Positions 49,101 to 58,032 of a stretch of DNA of 64,000 nt are shown here, one piece after another (positions within the stretch are counted from its first letter, which is position 1; every line of letters begins with the position of its first letter). Below the pieces are notes generated by a model. The model ran no database searches. It worked only from the letters and a program-made list of their open reading frames with translations, and was not told the DNA's origin. The position numbers were made by a program, and so were the translations under genes. Source of the stretch: Coprinus comatus (Eukaryota; Basidiomycota; Agaricomycetes; Agaricales; Agaricaceae); contig JAWPGT010000010.1 in assembly GCA_034638255.1 (NCBI GenBank), positions 682,001-746,000 of the forward strand, written 5' to 3'.

Positions 49101-49324
49101 CAGTTGGTGATACAACAGTAAATACCTATGTGGACTTAGCCAATTTTGACAGGTATGATATGATTATTGGCACACCATTTATGAGAGCCAACAAAGTGAA
49201 ACTGGACTTCGAGGATGACTCCATTACAATTAATGGGAACAAAATATTAGCAACACGAGTAATCGTGAAGGAAGGTGATGCTAGAATACGGCGTTACAGG
49301 TCCACTGAAAAGGACAGCCATTGA
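46175..49324 (+). CDS. gag-pro: Gag-protease ORF of the Ty3 element
   Basis: 1049 codons from the ATG at 46175 to a UGA at 49322-49324. The N-terminal 450 residues are polar and disordered. A capsid-like helical region spans about residues 510-680 (LYNLLSHLKGDARNLYLNHI, FEARDKLRRTRYNPQQGVG). The nucleocapsid knuckle near residue 766 is CFVCEGDHFASKC. Its spacing, C-x2-C-x3-H-x4-C, is one residue shorter than the usual knuckle. A retropepsin-like aspartic protease lies near the C-terminus: ALWDTGSTTTGI (catalytic D-T-G, about residue 925) and YDMIIGTPFM (about 997). Having the protease upstream of the stop means it is made at gag levels. The frame continues into pol after the stop without a shift. 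Confidence 0.93.
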   Translation: MEHAEPQINHPYEDERSNSGYYTLHEARWSIFEPETYDTFNTNPNWGDILEDGPTGVEDTSLTESIYTEGVNIHASTARAEPLVNHPVWAQYNITDIRRRETIIRQARDVASDSFKEAGINDEPQGSTTYSNVVLSMIGHLASTYNDIRRENRDNSRASTPMSNLREQFEARRIGTALRQPTPRLPAEITRTIDLASERLFDPLDLDYETVEQYRRRVAAQERQKQLHWQDARSVYQSTPAQPTQSAQTRQDGEIKTEQSSIKILNSPSDDGHRRPYLTDSQARTVLPQTPSVRFREPTGHRQAPSIKKERDTPPHFTKTIADTSSSSSEPPTVPWHTKPGISSNMNSKSQYVNNEQPRVAENDYGRYTTVNRSNTARPTTRPSATGYYQQPTASQRMPSTTPQGVGLGNNAIPSSRPHQYNGTQPMGTVPVANNYLPNRLPRPLSLARDVTMTPIRAPGVTESIRAHRERMHDQIKTTVMMHLAYAPSTDDKTASRTADTTIQYGGQRDLSELKRFITALCMNYNTRGLGGQDIAKDQKRLYNLLSHLKGDARNLYLNHIESMNERGDRWTFEDALCALYDRFIQPTSTFEARDKLRRTRYNPQQGVGSYYDELCMYSNSMSTPLDNLSLTEQFLAGIPDEMRFELLVNIGLQPELHSLEEFRDHATAYESKMELNASYRRQWRSFKPGYNHNHSGSNGQNQNRYNNSRQKPDYNGNSEAPKPSSRVIDTQDNRQTRTANPSSTNHMHSQQKQPGSKVTQRANVKCFVCEGDHFASKCPKRNNRVQLRAMRSEQGSDSEQDNEYNNQSSDYGENTDPNDDVVEQLDQYESTSPYESDIEEVIIDIPEPTEYIDEDNELYSNALNVISMAGHQVEKPTKTEPEKGFKRIKLTKLKERIMRPQASDDEKWCLASYVTIGEIQAWALWDTGSTTTGITPGIAEVAQIRVHELMDPHILQLGTVGSRSSIKYGAYIPITVGDTTVNTYVDLANFDRYDMIIGTPFMRANKVKLDFEDDSITINGNKILATRVIVKEGDARIRRYRSTEKDSH

Positions 49325-52300
49325 CTCTCTGAGAAAGGCAACAGTACAGAACAAAACAAAGCCGTGCATATGGAACAAATAGCAGATGAATCTGAAAAGA
49401 CTAAATTACCAACGTTACCAATATCACACCCACATATATTAATGATGGAAGAAGACTATCGCCAAGAGGCAAAGAACAATAATAATTCTACAGCAGGCGA
49501 TGTGGGAAGCTCCACAGGTGCAACAATGAAGTCAAGCACACAAGGTGCTATGGTAGAGGATGGGACTGTATCAGGACCGCAACTACATCCAAAGAATAAC
49601 ACCAGGACGCTGGATAAGGATCGGAAGCAGGATAATGATCACAGAGAAGGGGTTCTATACTTTGACCCACGAATGCCAAAGGAATGGAATTATATGGTAC
49701 AGGGGATGATGCAAATGCATGGGTGCGAAGAACTACCCAATACAAAATATAGAACAGTGGCACTTTCAGAAGTATCCAAGCCATGCATCTTCAAAAATAG
49801 AATCAGAGAACCTTATCGGAATATGGAAATTGAACTAAGAAGCATGGAATCCGCACGTCGAGAGACCAATGGCATTAACAACAACAAGTCGGTACTTACA
49901 CAAGATGAGCGAAGACAGCTGCGGGAATATTGGATTAATAAATATCAAGATATTATGAATGGTCCACCAAATACCCTACCACCACTTCGAGCTGTTAATC
50001 ATGAGATTAATCTGATTGATGACAAAAAGCAGTACCAGTACCGGCGGCCCCACTGTCCAGACTCCATGCGAAGTCAGCTAAGGGACAAGCTGAATAGATA
50101 TGTGTCTGCTGGATGGTGGGAACCCAGAGCAGTGGATAGGGCAACCCCCTTGTTATGTATTGCTAAGAAGGACGGCAGACTACGTACAGTAATTGACGCT
50201 AGACAGCGCAATGATAATACAATCAAGGATGTGACTCCACTACCAGACCAGGAAATCATACGAGAAGACGTGGCTCGGGCAAAATACAGATCAAAAATAG
50301 ACTTATCGGATGCATATGAACAAGTACGAGTTATAGCAGAAGATGTTTGGAAAACAGCATTCTCTACCCCAGCTGGCACATATGTAAGTAAAATAATGCA
50401 GCAAGGAGACTGCAATGCACCAGCTACATTTCAACGACTGATGACACACATATTCCGGGACGTGATTGGACTAAATGTCCATATATACTTGGATGACATA
50501 TTTGTGTATTCGGACACCAAGGACCAGCATGAGAAAACACTAGGGATTGTGTTTGAACGCCTCAGGCAGGAAAAACTGTATATAAAAGCATCTAAATGTG
50601 AACTTTACGCCAGGGAACTAGATTGCCTAGGGCATAAGATTAATGACAATGGGATATACCCAGACACAGACAAATTGGCAAAAATTAGGGATTGGAAAAC
50701 ACCCAGGAACTACAATGATGTGCAACGCTTTGTGGGATTAATTAACTACCTGGCAAATTTCCTACCCAACGTAACTGCATATACAGGACCATTGATGTCC
50801 ATCACACAGAACGGGACACCATTCCACTGGAGACCATTACACCAGCGTTGCTTTGATATGATTAAACATATATGCTGTAAGACACCAATTTTAAAACCTA
50901 TAGATCCGAAGTCAGGTGAACCTATATGGGTGATATGTGATGCATCCACAACAGGGGTTGGAGCCATGTATGGACAAGGACCAGAATGGAGCAGTTGTCG
51001 ACCGGCGGGATTGATGTCAAAGAAATTCACTCCCGCACAGCAGAATTATGCCGTCCATGAGATGGAAACAATGGCTATATTGGAAGCACTAACAAAATGG
51101 GAAGACAAACTTATTGGATACCCAATCCATATTATCACGGATCATAAAGCCTTGGAATTCTTCAAAACTCAATCACACCTATCTCGACGACAGCAACGAT
51201 GGACGGAATATTTGTCACGATTTGATTTTGATATTACCTATGTGAAAGGAGAGTACAACAAGATTGCAGACTGCCTTAGTCGTTACTTTGAGGGTGATAA
51301 TGATGGTGAAACCCCATACCTTGCTGAAGACTATGTTATCGCAGATCGCAAATTGGATCCTGAAGGTGAAGACTTACCAACAATGAGGGGCCGCGAAGTT
51401 AAACAGAGAATAATTGAAATTCGGGCACTCGAGACCCAGCAGATTCGACGAAGTAGCCGATTGAAAGAGAAGGTGGAAAACCGGATTATTGAAGCAGAAG
51501 TCATGAAAGTGGCAGACTTGCAACAGAATGTTACGAAGGAGCCACAGATTAAGTCACAACCACAAGTGGTAGTAGCACAGCACAGATCATCAGACCAGAG
51601 CTTGAGCATCAGTGACACTGTACGACAACTGGTCATAGACGGGTATTGTAAGGATAAACTATTCCAGCAGGTTATGAGGAAACCAGAAGAACACAAACTA
51701 TTCCAGATACATGGGGATATGATCACAACGACCAATGCCAATGGTAGCAGGGTAACGTGTATACCTGATAATCGAGAAGCAATCACGCACATATTGACCA
51801 GTGCGCATGAGATTGTGGGACATTTTGGAGAGTTGAAAACAAACGAATATATTCGTACTTGGTTCTGGTGGCCGAAAATGATGAAAGATATTAGGATTTT
51901 CTGCAAGACATGTGCAGCATGCCAAACCGCAAAAGTGGGAACAACCAAGCCAGCTGGTAAAATACACTATCTCCCAGTCCCACACCGACCTTGGGAATCC
52001 ATTGGTATGGACTTCATCGGCCCATTCCCAGAATCTCAGGGTTACGACTACTTGTGGGTCATCATTTGTCGCCTAACCAGTATGGTACACCTCATACCAG
52101 TCCAAACCACCAACACAGCGGAAGAGCTATCTTGGGTATACATACGTGACATTGTACGCCTTCACGGACTCCCTAAATCCATTGTGAGTGACAGGGATTC
52201 CAAATTCACTTCGCGATGGTGGAGGGAGGTTCATCGCTTGCTGGGCACAAATCTTCTGATGTCCACGTCATTCCACCCACAGACCGATGGACAGACAGAA

Positions 52301-53113
52301 CGGGCCAACAGGAGTATTGGACAAATACTACGGACAGTGGTGCGCCACGATCAGAAGAACTGGGTTGAAAAACTACCAATGACCGAATTTGCGATTAACT
52401 GCAGTGTGTCAGAGACGACCAAATATTCTCCATTTGACTTAAATTATGGATACCTACCTAGAATGATCGCAAGTCTTGGGGATGACCACAGTATACCAGG
52501 AGGGATACGTGAGTTCGCATCACGAGCATTGGCAAACATGGCAGCAGCACACGATGCTATTATCGCTGCCCGCACATTCCAGACAACGCGGGCTAACCAG
52601 AGACGCGACCCTGAACCAGATATCCATGTGGGTGATATGGTTTACTTATCAACCCGAAACCTGAGCTTGCCAAAGAACAGGGCTTCAAAACTATGCCCAA
52701 AATATATTGGACCTTATAAGGTTATAGCAGCAAACCCAGTATCATCCAACTATACGTTAGAGCTCCCGTTGTCATTGAAGAGTCGCAGACTACACCCTAC
52801 ATTTCACGTTAGCCTCCTACGACCTTTCCAGGAAGTGGATGACTCACAATTTCCGGGCCGCACCCAGCCTGAGGCATACGATTTTGGAGCTGGTGATGAC
52901 CAAGAGTGGGTGGTGGATGAGATAGTAGGACACCGGCGCATTGGGAGACGCAAAATTGAGTTTGAGGTTCGCTGGAGCATGGGGGATACCACATGGGAAT
53001 CACTAGATAATTGTAAGGACCTTGCAGCCCTGGATCGCTATCTAGTAGTGCACGGTGTGGACAATGTGTCTGCATTACCAACACGGAAAGACAATGGAAT
53101 GGCTAGACAATGA
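49325..53113 (+). CDS. pol: Pol ORF: RT, RNase H, integrase, chromodomain
   Basis: Open from the codon after the gag UGA and in the same frame; the first internal ATG is at 49370. It is about 1,250 residues. RT carries YLDDIFVYSD (about residue 373, counted from 49364) after LLCIAKKDGRLRTVIDARQ. RNase H has WVICDASTTGVGAMYG and TYVKGEYNKIADCLSR. The integrase zinc-binding region is HEIVGHFGELKTNEY with CKTCAAC. The DDE core shows GMDFIGPF, VSDRDSKF and DGQTERANRS. A C-terminal chromodomain (from about residue 1181) reads EWVVDEIVGHRRIGRRKIEF then EVRWSMGDTTWESLDN. Expression probably needs stop-codon readthrough to give a Gag-Pol fusion; separate initiation at 49370 is the alternative. Confidence 0.95.
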   Translation, partial: LSEKGNSTEQNKAVHMEQIADESEKTKLPTLPISHPHILMMEEDYRQEAKNNNNSTAGDVGSSTGATMKSSTQGAMVEDGTVSGPQLHPKNNTRTLDKDRKQDNDHREGVLYFDPRMPKEWNYMVQGMMQMHGCEELPNTKYRTVALSEVSKPCIFKNRIREPYRNMEIELRSMESARRETNGINNNKSVLTQDERRQLREYWINKYQDIMNGPPNTLPPLRAVNHEINLIDDKKQYQYRRPHCPDSMRSQLRDKLNRYVSAGWWEPRAVDRATPLLCIAKKDGRLRTVIDARQRNDNTIKDVTPLPDQEIIREDVARAKYRSKIDLSDAYEQVRVIAEDVWKTAFSTPAGTYVSKIMQQGDCNAPATFQRLMTHIFRDVIGLNVHIYLDDIFVYSDTKDQHEKTLGIVFERLRQEKLYIKASKCELYARELDCLGHKINDNGIYPDTDKLAKIRDWKTPRNYNDVQRFVGLINYLANFLPNVTAYTGPLMSITQNGTPFHWRPLHQRCFDMIKHICCKTPILKPIDPKSGEPIWVICDASTTGVGAMYGQGPEWSSCRPAGLMSKKFTPAQQNYAVHEMETMAILEALTKWEDKLIGYPIHIITDHKALEFFKTQSHLSRRQQRWTEYLSRFDFDITYVKGEYNKIADCLSRYFEGDNDGETPYLAEDYVIADRKLDPEGEDLPTMRGREVKQRIIEIRALETQQIRRSSRLKEKVENRIIEAEVMKVADLQQNVTKEPQIKSQPQVVVAQHRSSDQSLSISDTVRQLVIDGYCKDKLFQQVMRKPEEHKLFQIHGDMITTTNANGSRVTCIPDNREAITHILTSAHEIVGHFGELKTNEYIRTWFWWPKMMKDIRIFCKTCAACQTAKVGTTKPAGKIHYLPVPHRPWESIGMDFIGPFPESQGYDYLWVIICRLTSMVHLIPVQTTNTAEELSWVYIRDIVRLHGLPKSIVSDRDSKFTSRWWREVHRLLGTNLLMSTSFHPQTDGQTERANRSIGQILRTVVRHDQKNWVEKLPMTEFAINCSVSETTKYSPFDLNYGYLPRMIASLGDDHSIPGGIREFASRALANMAAAHDAIIAARTFQTTRANQRRDPEPDIHVGDMVYLSTRNLSLPKNRASKLCPKYIGPYKVIAANPVSSNYTLELPLSLKSRRLHPTFHVSLLRPFQEVDDSQFPGRTQPEAYDFGAGDDQEWVVDEIVGHRRIGRRKIEFEVRWSMGDTTWESLDNCKDLAALDRYLVVHGVDNVSALPTRKDNGMARQ

Positions 53114-53157
53114 CCACTAGACATAGAAAACTTGAAAGAGATCAGCGTTCAGACGCA

Positions 53158-53165
53158 TATATAAG
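53158..53165 (+). promoter_or_regulatory. TATA-like box upstream of the third ORF
   Basis: TATATAAG lies 80 bp upstream of the ATG at 53245 and 45 bp after the pol stop. It suggests that the third ORF has its own transcript rather than depending on the genomic RNA. Confidence 0.4.
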
Positions 53166-53244
53166 GGGGACACCCCAAACGACATGAGCTCACCCCAACT
53201 CATACTTTTACTACACGCGCATACTACATACCCAACCATCCACT

Positions 53245-55116
53245 ATGCCCAAAGCATCGACAACAACTGGCAATCGGTTACAGACAGCGAGCATATTCGC
53301 TCGAAAGGGGAGGGGGATGGCAGGACCATCTGCAGATAACCAACAACCTGAAATAACTGGTACGCCAGGACAGAAATCCCCAAACACGTCAGATGGAACT
53401 AACAACCCCATAGGACAGGAGGAATTGTTGGCAGTAACCAGCGTCAGTACTGGGATAAGTCAAGTTAGTCAAAGAGACGACAAGGAGTCAAGGAACAGAC
53501 ATCACCAGGACAAAGTACATCCATTCCTAATCAGCACAAACAGCCAGCACACAAGGCTGGAGCATAGAATCACACCAAGGCAATGGACGTATGGACGACC
53601 GATCTGGGTGAGACCCAAGGTTAACAATTCACACGAGAATAACGTGGGTCATACCCCGGACACCTGGGGAACAATAGCGATCAATGGATCGAACGAACGA
53701 AACAATGAGATGCGAGGAATGTTATCATTCCACAGTTACTGGTCAAAGGACACAAACATGGTATTCATGGGACATTCAGCTAAGGCCGCAGCTATCCATG
53801 AACGCGTAACAAGGACCCCATTCATACCACCGGCATCTCACCCCATATACGCAACCAGCCGCAAAGGACTGCCTAATTCCATTAACGAGGCACAAGGACT
53901 ATTGGATATAGCTCGTTCAAGCAATGAGATGGGATTTATTCGGGCAGAAGCATACCTTTTGTTACTGGAACTCTATGTGTTAAGTCAACAAGTAGTCGAC
54001 AAGTGGTGGGATGAGACCATGGAATGGTTAGCTGACAGCTCTGACTTTGAACCTGAAAAGGACATGCCCAATATAACTGATGAAGACATACGGCCTGAAG
54101 GACTCACTCGCAGAGTACTGTACCCAACTGGAGCATTTCCCGAACTGCCAAAAGTCACCATATTTAACCTATTCGACCTCGACGACCATGCCTCCGTGAT
54201 ACTGGCCCACAGCCACCCGGGAACACCACATTACATACCAGGAGTAGTATTTACTCACATGTTCGAGGTAGACAGGCGGTCTATGTTCGGATACAGTCTA
54301 GGACGCGTTCTTTGCCAAGCTGACAAGAAGACGGGGATACAACGAAAATTTTTACAAGCATTTGCCATGTTGGTAGCAAGGCCAGGACTATACCTCGACT
54401 ATATTACTAGACGCGATCGGCTATTGCCTCATCATCAACGATTCCGACCTCAGACTGGAAGTGGCACTAAAATTCACCCTATCGCTCTGAAACCAACCGA
54501 CATCATCCACATTTCCGTGGACATGGTAGCTGACGTATTGATATTCAACAAGGTCTCCCCTCGATGGATAGACCACGCATATACCTTCGGACTCTACTAT
54601 CTCGACTACCTATTCCACATTGCCAATACCCCTTCCGAGGAATTAATAGCCATTGATGATAATCGGCTAGAAAGACTACAGTTATATGGGACTCCAGCAG
54701 CTATCGAGCAATGGGATGGATGGCGTACTCCTACTTCAGCTGAGATCAACAGGATGCAATTCTCATTTGAGAGCATAGCCAACCGAGTAAATGATGATCC
54801 TAGAAACAACTACGGATGGATTCCGGCAGGAGCCAATGCCATACTTGAACGATTACCTAGTCGGGACTACATGGATGCCGACGAGTCGCCCTCATCAACC
54901 CAATCCCCAACGGACGACCGCCCCACTGATGTCAACACGTCAATGGCCTTAGTCGATACCGATAGTCGGATGACTCCAATCGATGAACGCGTCGATTATA
55001 GCGATACACCACTCGAAGAGTTAACCGAGGACTCGACAGTCCAACCTCCTGAATTAGACAATATCACGGACCAACCCATACGAGGGCGTCGTTATTCAAT
55101 GCCCACTGGGCTCTGA
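53245..55116 (+). CDS. Third ORF of the Ty3 element, unknown function
   Basis: 623 codons, frame unlike pol. Residues 1-95 are polar and low-complexity (MPKASTTTGNRLQTASIFAR). Residues about 100-530 look folded, with many Trp, His and Tyr: RQWTYGRPIWVRPKVNN, GMLSFHSYWSKDTNMVFMGH, WWDETMEWLADSSDF, YPTGAFPELPKVTIFNLFDL, DDHASVILAHSHPGTPHYIP and YLDYLFHIANTPSEELIA. An acidic tail follows. There is no signal peptide and no TM segment, so it does not look like an envelope protein. I recognise no domain. It is intact in a copy with apparently identical LTRs, which suggests the element uses it. It could be a captured host gene or a silencing-suppression or targeting factor; both ideas are speculation. 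Confidence 0.8.
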   Translation: MPKASTTTGNRLQTASIFARKGRGMAGPSADNQQPEITGTPGQKSPNTSDGTNNPIGQEELLAVTSVSTGISQVSQRDDKESRNRHHQDKVHPFLISTNSQHTRLEHRITPRQWTYGRPIWVRPKVNNSHENNVGHTPDTWGTIAINGSNERNNEMRGMLSFHSYWSKDTNMVFMGHSAKAAAIHERVTRTPFIPPASHPIYATSRKGLPNSINEAQGLLDIARSSNEMGFIRAEAYLLLLELYVLSQQVVDKWWDETMEWLADSSDFEPEKDMPNITDEDIRPEGLTRRVLYPTGAFPELPKVTIFNLFDLDDHASVILAHSHPGTPHYIPGVVFTHMFEVDRRSMFGYSLGRVLCQADKKTGIQRKFLQAFAMLVARPGLYLDYITRRDRLLPHHQRFRPQTGSGTKIHPIALKPTDIIHISVDMVADVLIFNKVSPRWIDHAYTFGLYYLDYLFHIANTPSEELIAIDDNRLERLQLYGTPAAIEQWDGWRTPTSAEINRMQFSFESIANRVNDDPRNNYGWIPAGANAILERLPSRDYMDADESPSSTQSPTDDRPTDVNTSMALVDTDSRMTPIDERVDYSDTPLEELTEDSTVQPPELDNITDQPIRGRRYSMPTGL

Positions 55117-55242
55117 CCAATGGTAAATAATTATCTGATTTAGCCTCTCGAGGTATATATATATATCCTGAAACTACTATCGCCATTCATTATTTCTATC
55201 TCGTATACTACATTGATTAATTTGAGACTGTGGACTCAGTCT

Positions 55243-55254
55243 GAAGGGGGAGTG
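55243..55254 (+). other. Polypurine tract of the Ty3 element
   Basis: GAAGGGGGAGTG lies directly before the 3' LTR (TGTAAC at 55255). This is the expected primer site for plus-strand DNA synthesis. Confidence 0.75.
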
Positions 55255-55437
55255 TGTAACGGGTACATCGCTGCATCCCTGAGTGTTTACATTTATTTGG
55301 ACTAGCTAGTATAAGTAGCGTAGGTTGACGTTGATGTACCCACTTCTTACCTTTTTCCTCTCTCAATACAGAGACCGTGCAGACTTACTGCTGTTCGAAT
55401 AAGTGTAAGATTACCTCGTAACCGCGACACGGTTACA
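55255..55437 (+). repeat. 3' LTR of the Ty3 element
   Basis: 183 bp, read as identical to 45927-46109, followed by the TTAAC target duplication. Apparent identity implies insertion too recent for mutations to accumulate. Confidence 0.95.
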
Positions 55438-55442
55438 TTAAC

Positions 55443-56242
55443 CGTACCGCTTCTGCATTATCTCAAACGATGCGAGTGATATACCGCAAGGACTCATACC
55501 CTTGAGTGTGTGCACTTGGGAATATCCTGGAATATCACTATGAGATAGGATGGTTAAACTTCTTTTGACTTGCGATGTCTCGACCGAGTCCGTGGAGAAG
55601 AATCATGGAAGGGTTATCAAGTCGGACGATAATCGCGCCACACTATGCCAACTCAATTGTCCGATAGGGAAGCAAAGAGTGACCATGTGCTACCTCAGAC
55701 TCCTCACTTAAAATCCTTCATACGCCTGCACAGAAAGTGGTTCCATTCTTGTTGAATAGAAACGGAAAATCACAATAGGCATTCTGTTCAAATTCTGTGA
55801 GGATCCTTTATTGCCCGGTGACTACTTTTGAGATATGTTGTTTTAAATTTAATTCGTTCTCATAGAGTTGACCTGAATTACAATTACCACATCAGCGGGG
55901 TCGAAGTTGGTCGAAGCGCTTGATGATCACCGAGTAAGCTAACTTAATTTCCAAGACATGATCAAGAAGGGTTCACGGAGAAAGCGGGACTGAATTGTCG
56001 CATTTATCGAAGTTTGAGGTAAATGCAAATTCTTGATGACGAGTGTTACGCGCGTCACTGTGACATCGTATACTCTCTGAACAGTCATCCTCCAAAGTCA
56101 TTCATCCTCTTCCAGAACACATAATCCATCCGACACCATCCTTCTTCAACATCTATCTTGACGTTCAAGCCACAAACATCCTTCCAAACTCTCGACTCGC
56201 TCACTTCATTCGTTCCAAAGATTTCAAAACAGCTGACTAGCG
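55443..56242. other. Flank between the Ty3 and DIRS-like elements
   Basis: About 800 bp without a gene. The right part should contain the left end and leader of the DIRS-like element, but I could not find its terminal repeat by eye. Confidence 0.4.
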
Positions 56243-58032
56243 ATGTCGTCCGGCAACGCAGAATTACATCCTCATCCTCAATTCAACAAACTAGTCAGCA
56301 TCATGAATAGGACTGAACTCCTGGCACTCTCGCGGCATCTGCTTATTCCAGATGATATTGTTACCGGATGTACTGTTCCACAGTTACGTGACCACATTAA
56401 ACAGTATTTTGCCGACCACCCAGATGCAGCCACGGACCCCGTTTATCAACCACTATTTCCAAGGCGTAATCGGGCTCAACATCGTCGTATTCATGGACAA
56501 GGGCGCGCCGTTGCTACGTCAACACGTACAACCCGTTCAACTCAGAACAGGCAACCCCCCAATCCAGACCCTGAACCTAGAGTTTTTGAAGAATGGAATG
56601 GAATCAGACAATCTGTACAACCATCCGAATCTGACTCCTCGACATCATCTTCCACTTCACGGTCTTCACCTCAAACTGATCCTATTCCTCTAAATCAACC
56701 ATTGCAACATATTTTTCAATCCAATCCTACTAGAAGCCAACAGACACCAATTTGTCAACCTCAGAACCAAACTAGTGATATAGTAACCAATCCTAGACCC
56801 GAAATGAATGGTAAGTCTTTTACTTCTGTGATTTGCGTTATAATTCAGCCCATTTTGTTTTCAACATTGTGATGAATGTTATATATATATATTATCATTG
56901 CGTATGCAACTATTCATATCTATCATTTATATTCTATTGTTGCATATGCAACCATTCATATTTATATTAATATACACGCAACCATCTATATTCTTATTAT
57001 TTGAATACCTATTGATTTATCAATGATTATACAGAGCTACTTAACCCATTCGATGTTTTGTCAGACGACATGATCAACCTATTACCTGACGGTCGTTCAA
57101 ATATAATTCATCACTCAGGCCGCCCATCTATTATCCCTGGTTCTTCAGCGAAATCTCAACTGTACCTTATCCCAGACCCTATCCGAAACAAGTTTGCCAA
57201 GGGAGGTTGGACAACACATATTCCGTTAACTTACCTCACGGATAGGAACTGTATTCCTGGTTTTTCAAATTTCTCTAAACAGGACCAAAGCTTTGTGGTG
57301 GATAAGAATGGTACTTTGGTGGTTGCCGAAAAACCGTTCACTGATGTTGGCGAAACCAGACTTTCCTTTGACGAGTGGCATCAGGCCTGGATGCGTCTAT
57401 TACAACTTCTATCAGAATATTTACCAACAATACACACTGCATGGCTAGCTCACTTTGAACGCATCCTCCGGGCATCCGATCGAGCTTCGAAATGGGATAC
57501 ATGGCTGGCTTATGATATTGAACTCCGAAAACAGTCTTTACATCATGGTCTGGACCCAAGTATACTTCATTTAGACGTTTGGAACAATATTGAACTACAA
57601 AATATCTCACATCGCGCAATGACATGGGTTCAACAGAACGCAGGCCCAAAATCATCACCTTCAAATTCCTATCCCACAAATTATCATTATCATAAACCAA
57701 ATATTCCTTTTCGTTCCAATCATTTCTCACCTTCCGGACCCCATTCCCAACAACCACCTATTGGAAAATCTTCACATCGGTGTTTCTTCTGCGGAGATAG
57801 GAGACATCTCTCACGTTCATGTCAAGCGACATCATTGGTTAATGGAAAACCACTCATACTATTTCCCAACCCACAAAACAATATCCGCAGAGATACAAGA
57901 GGGAAAACATATTGTTTCGCCTTCAATGGATCACCAGGTTGTCGATCTGGAAAATCATGCACTCTTGGCGAACACGCATGCTCCTTATGTAAATCATATG
58001 AACATGGTGCTCAATCATGTAACGAAGTTTGA
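56243..58032 (+). CDS. DIRS-like ORF1 (Gag-like), probably spliced
   Basis: Exon 1 starts MSSGNAELHPHPQFNKLVSI and contains a SAP-like motif, RTELLALSRHLLIPDDIVTG then LRDHIKQYF, suggesting nucleic-acid binding. A Ser/Pro/Gln-rich stretch follows. A 224-nt intron (56811-57034, GTAAGT...ACAG) joins RPEMN to ELLNPFDVLSDDMINLLP in frame. The second part has a helical region (WMRLLQLLSEYLPTIHTAWL), then a knuckle CFFCGDRRHLSRSC (C-x2-C-x4-H-x5-C). The final Cys/His-rich tail CFAFNGSPGCRSGKSC with CSLCKSYEHGAQSC resembles other DIRS gag tails. Without splicing, exon 1 ends at 56872. The alternative is two separate ORFs. Confidence 0.75.

Larger units (their letters stand above)
45927..55437 (+). 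mobile_element. Complete Ty3/gypsy LTR retrotransposon (chromovirus)
   Basis: A 9.5-kb element bounded by two 183-bp LTRs that I read as identical. Termini are TGTAAC...GTTACA, and a 5-bp TTAAC target duplication lies at 45922-45926 and 55438-55442. The order is LTR, gag-protease, a single UGA, pol (RT, RNase H, integrase, chromodomain), a third ORF, polypurine tract, LTR. RT before integrase defines Ty3/gypsy, and the C-terminal chromodomain places it among chromoviruses. All three frames are open, so the copy looks young and perhaps active. No tRNA-type primer site starting TGG follows the 5' LTR; the sequence there starts CTTTTTTAAGTC. Confidence 0.95.

Noticed and set aside
51331..51948. 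Antisense 205-residue frame in pol
   Set aside because: It lies opposite well-supported RNase H and integrase coding sequence and has no independent signature.
53245..55116. Envelope gene of a retrovirus-like element
   Set aside because: Position fits, but there is no signal peptide, TM segment or cleavage site, so I leave the function unknown.
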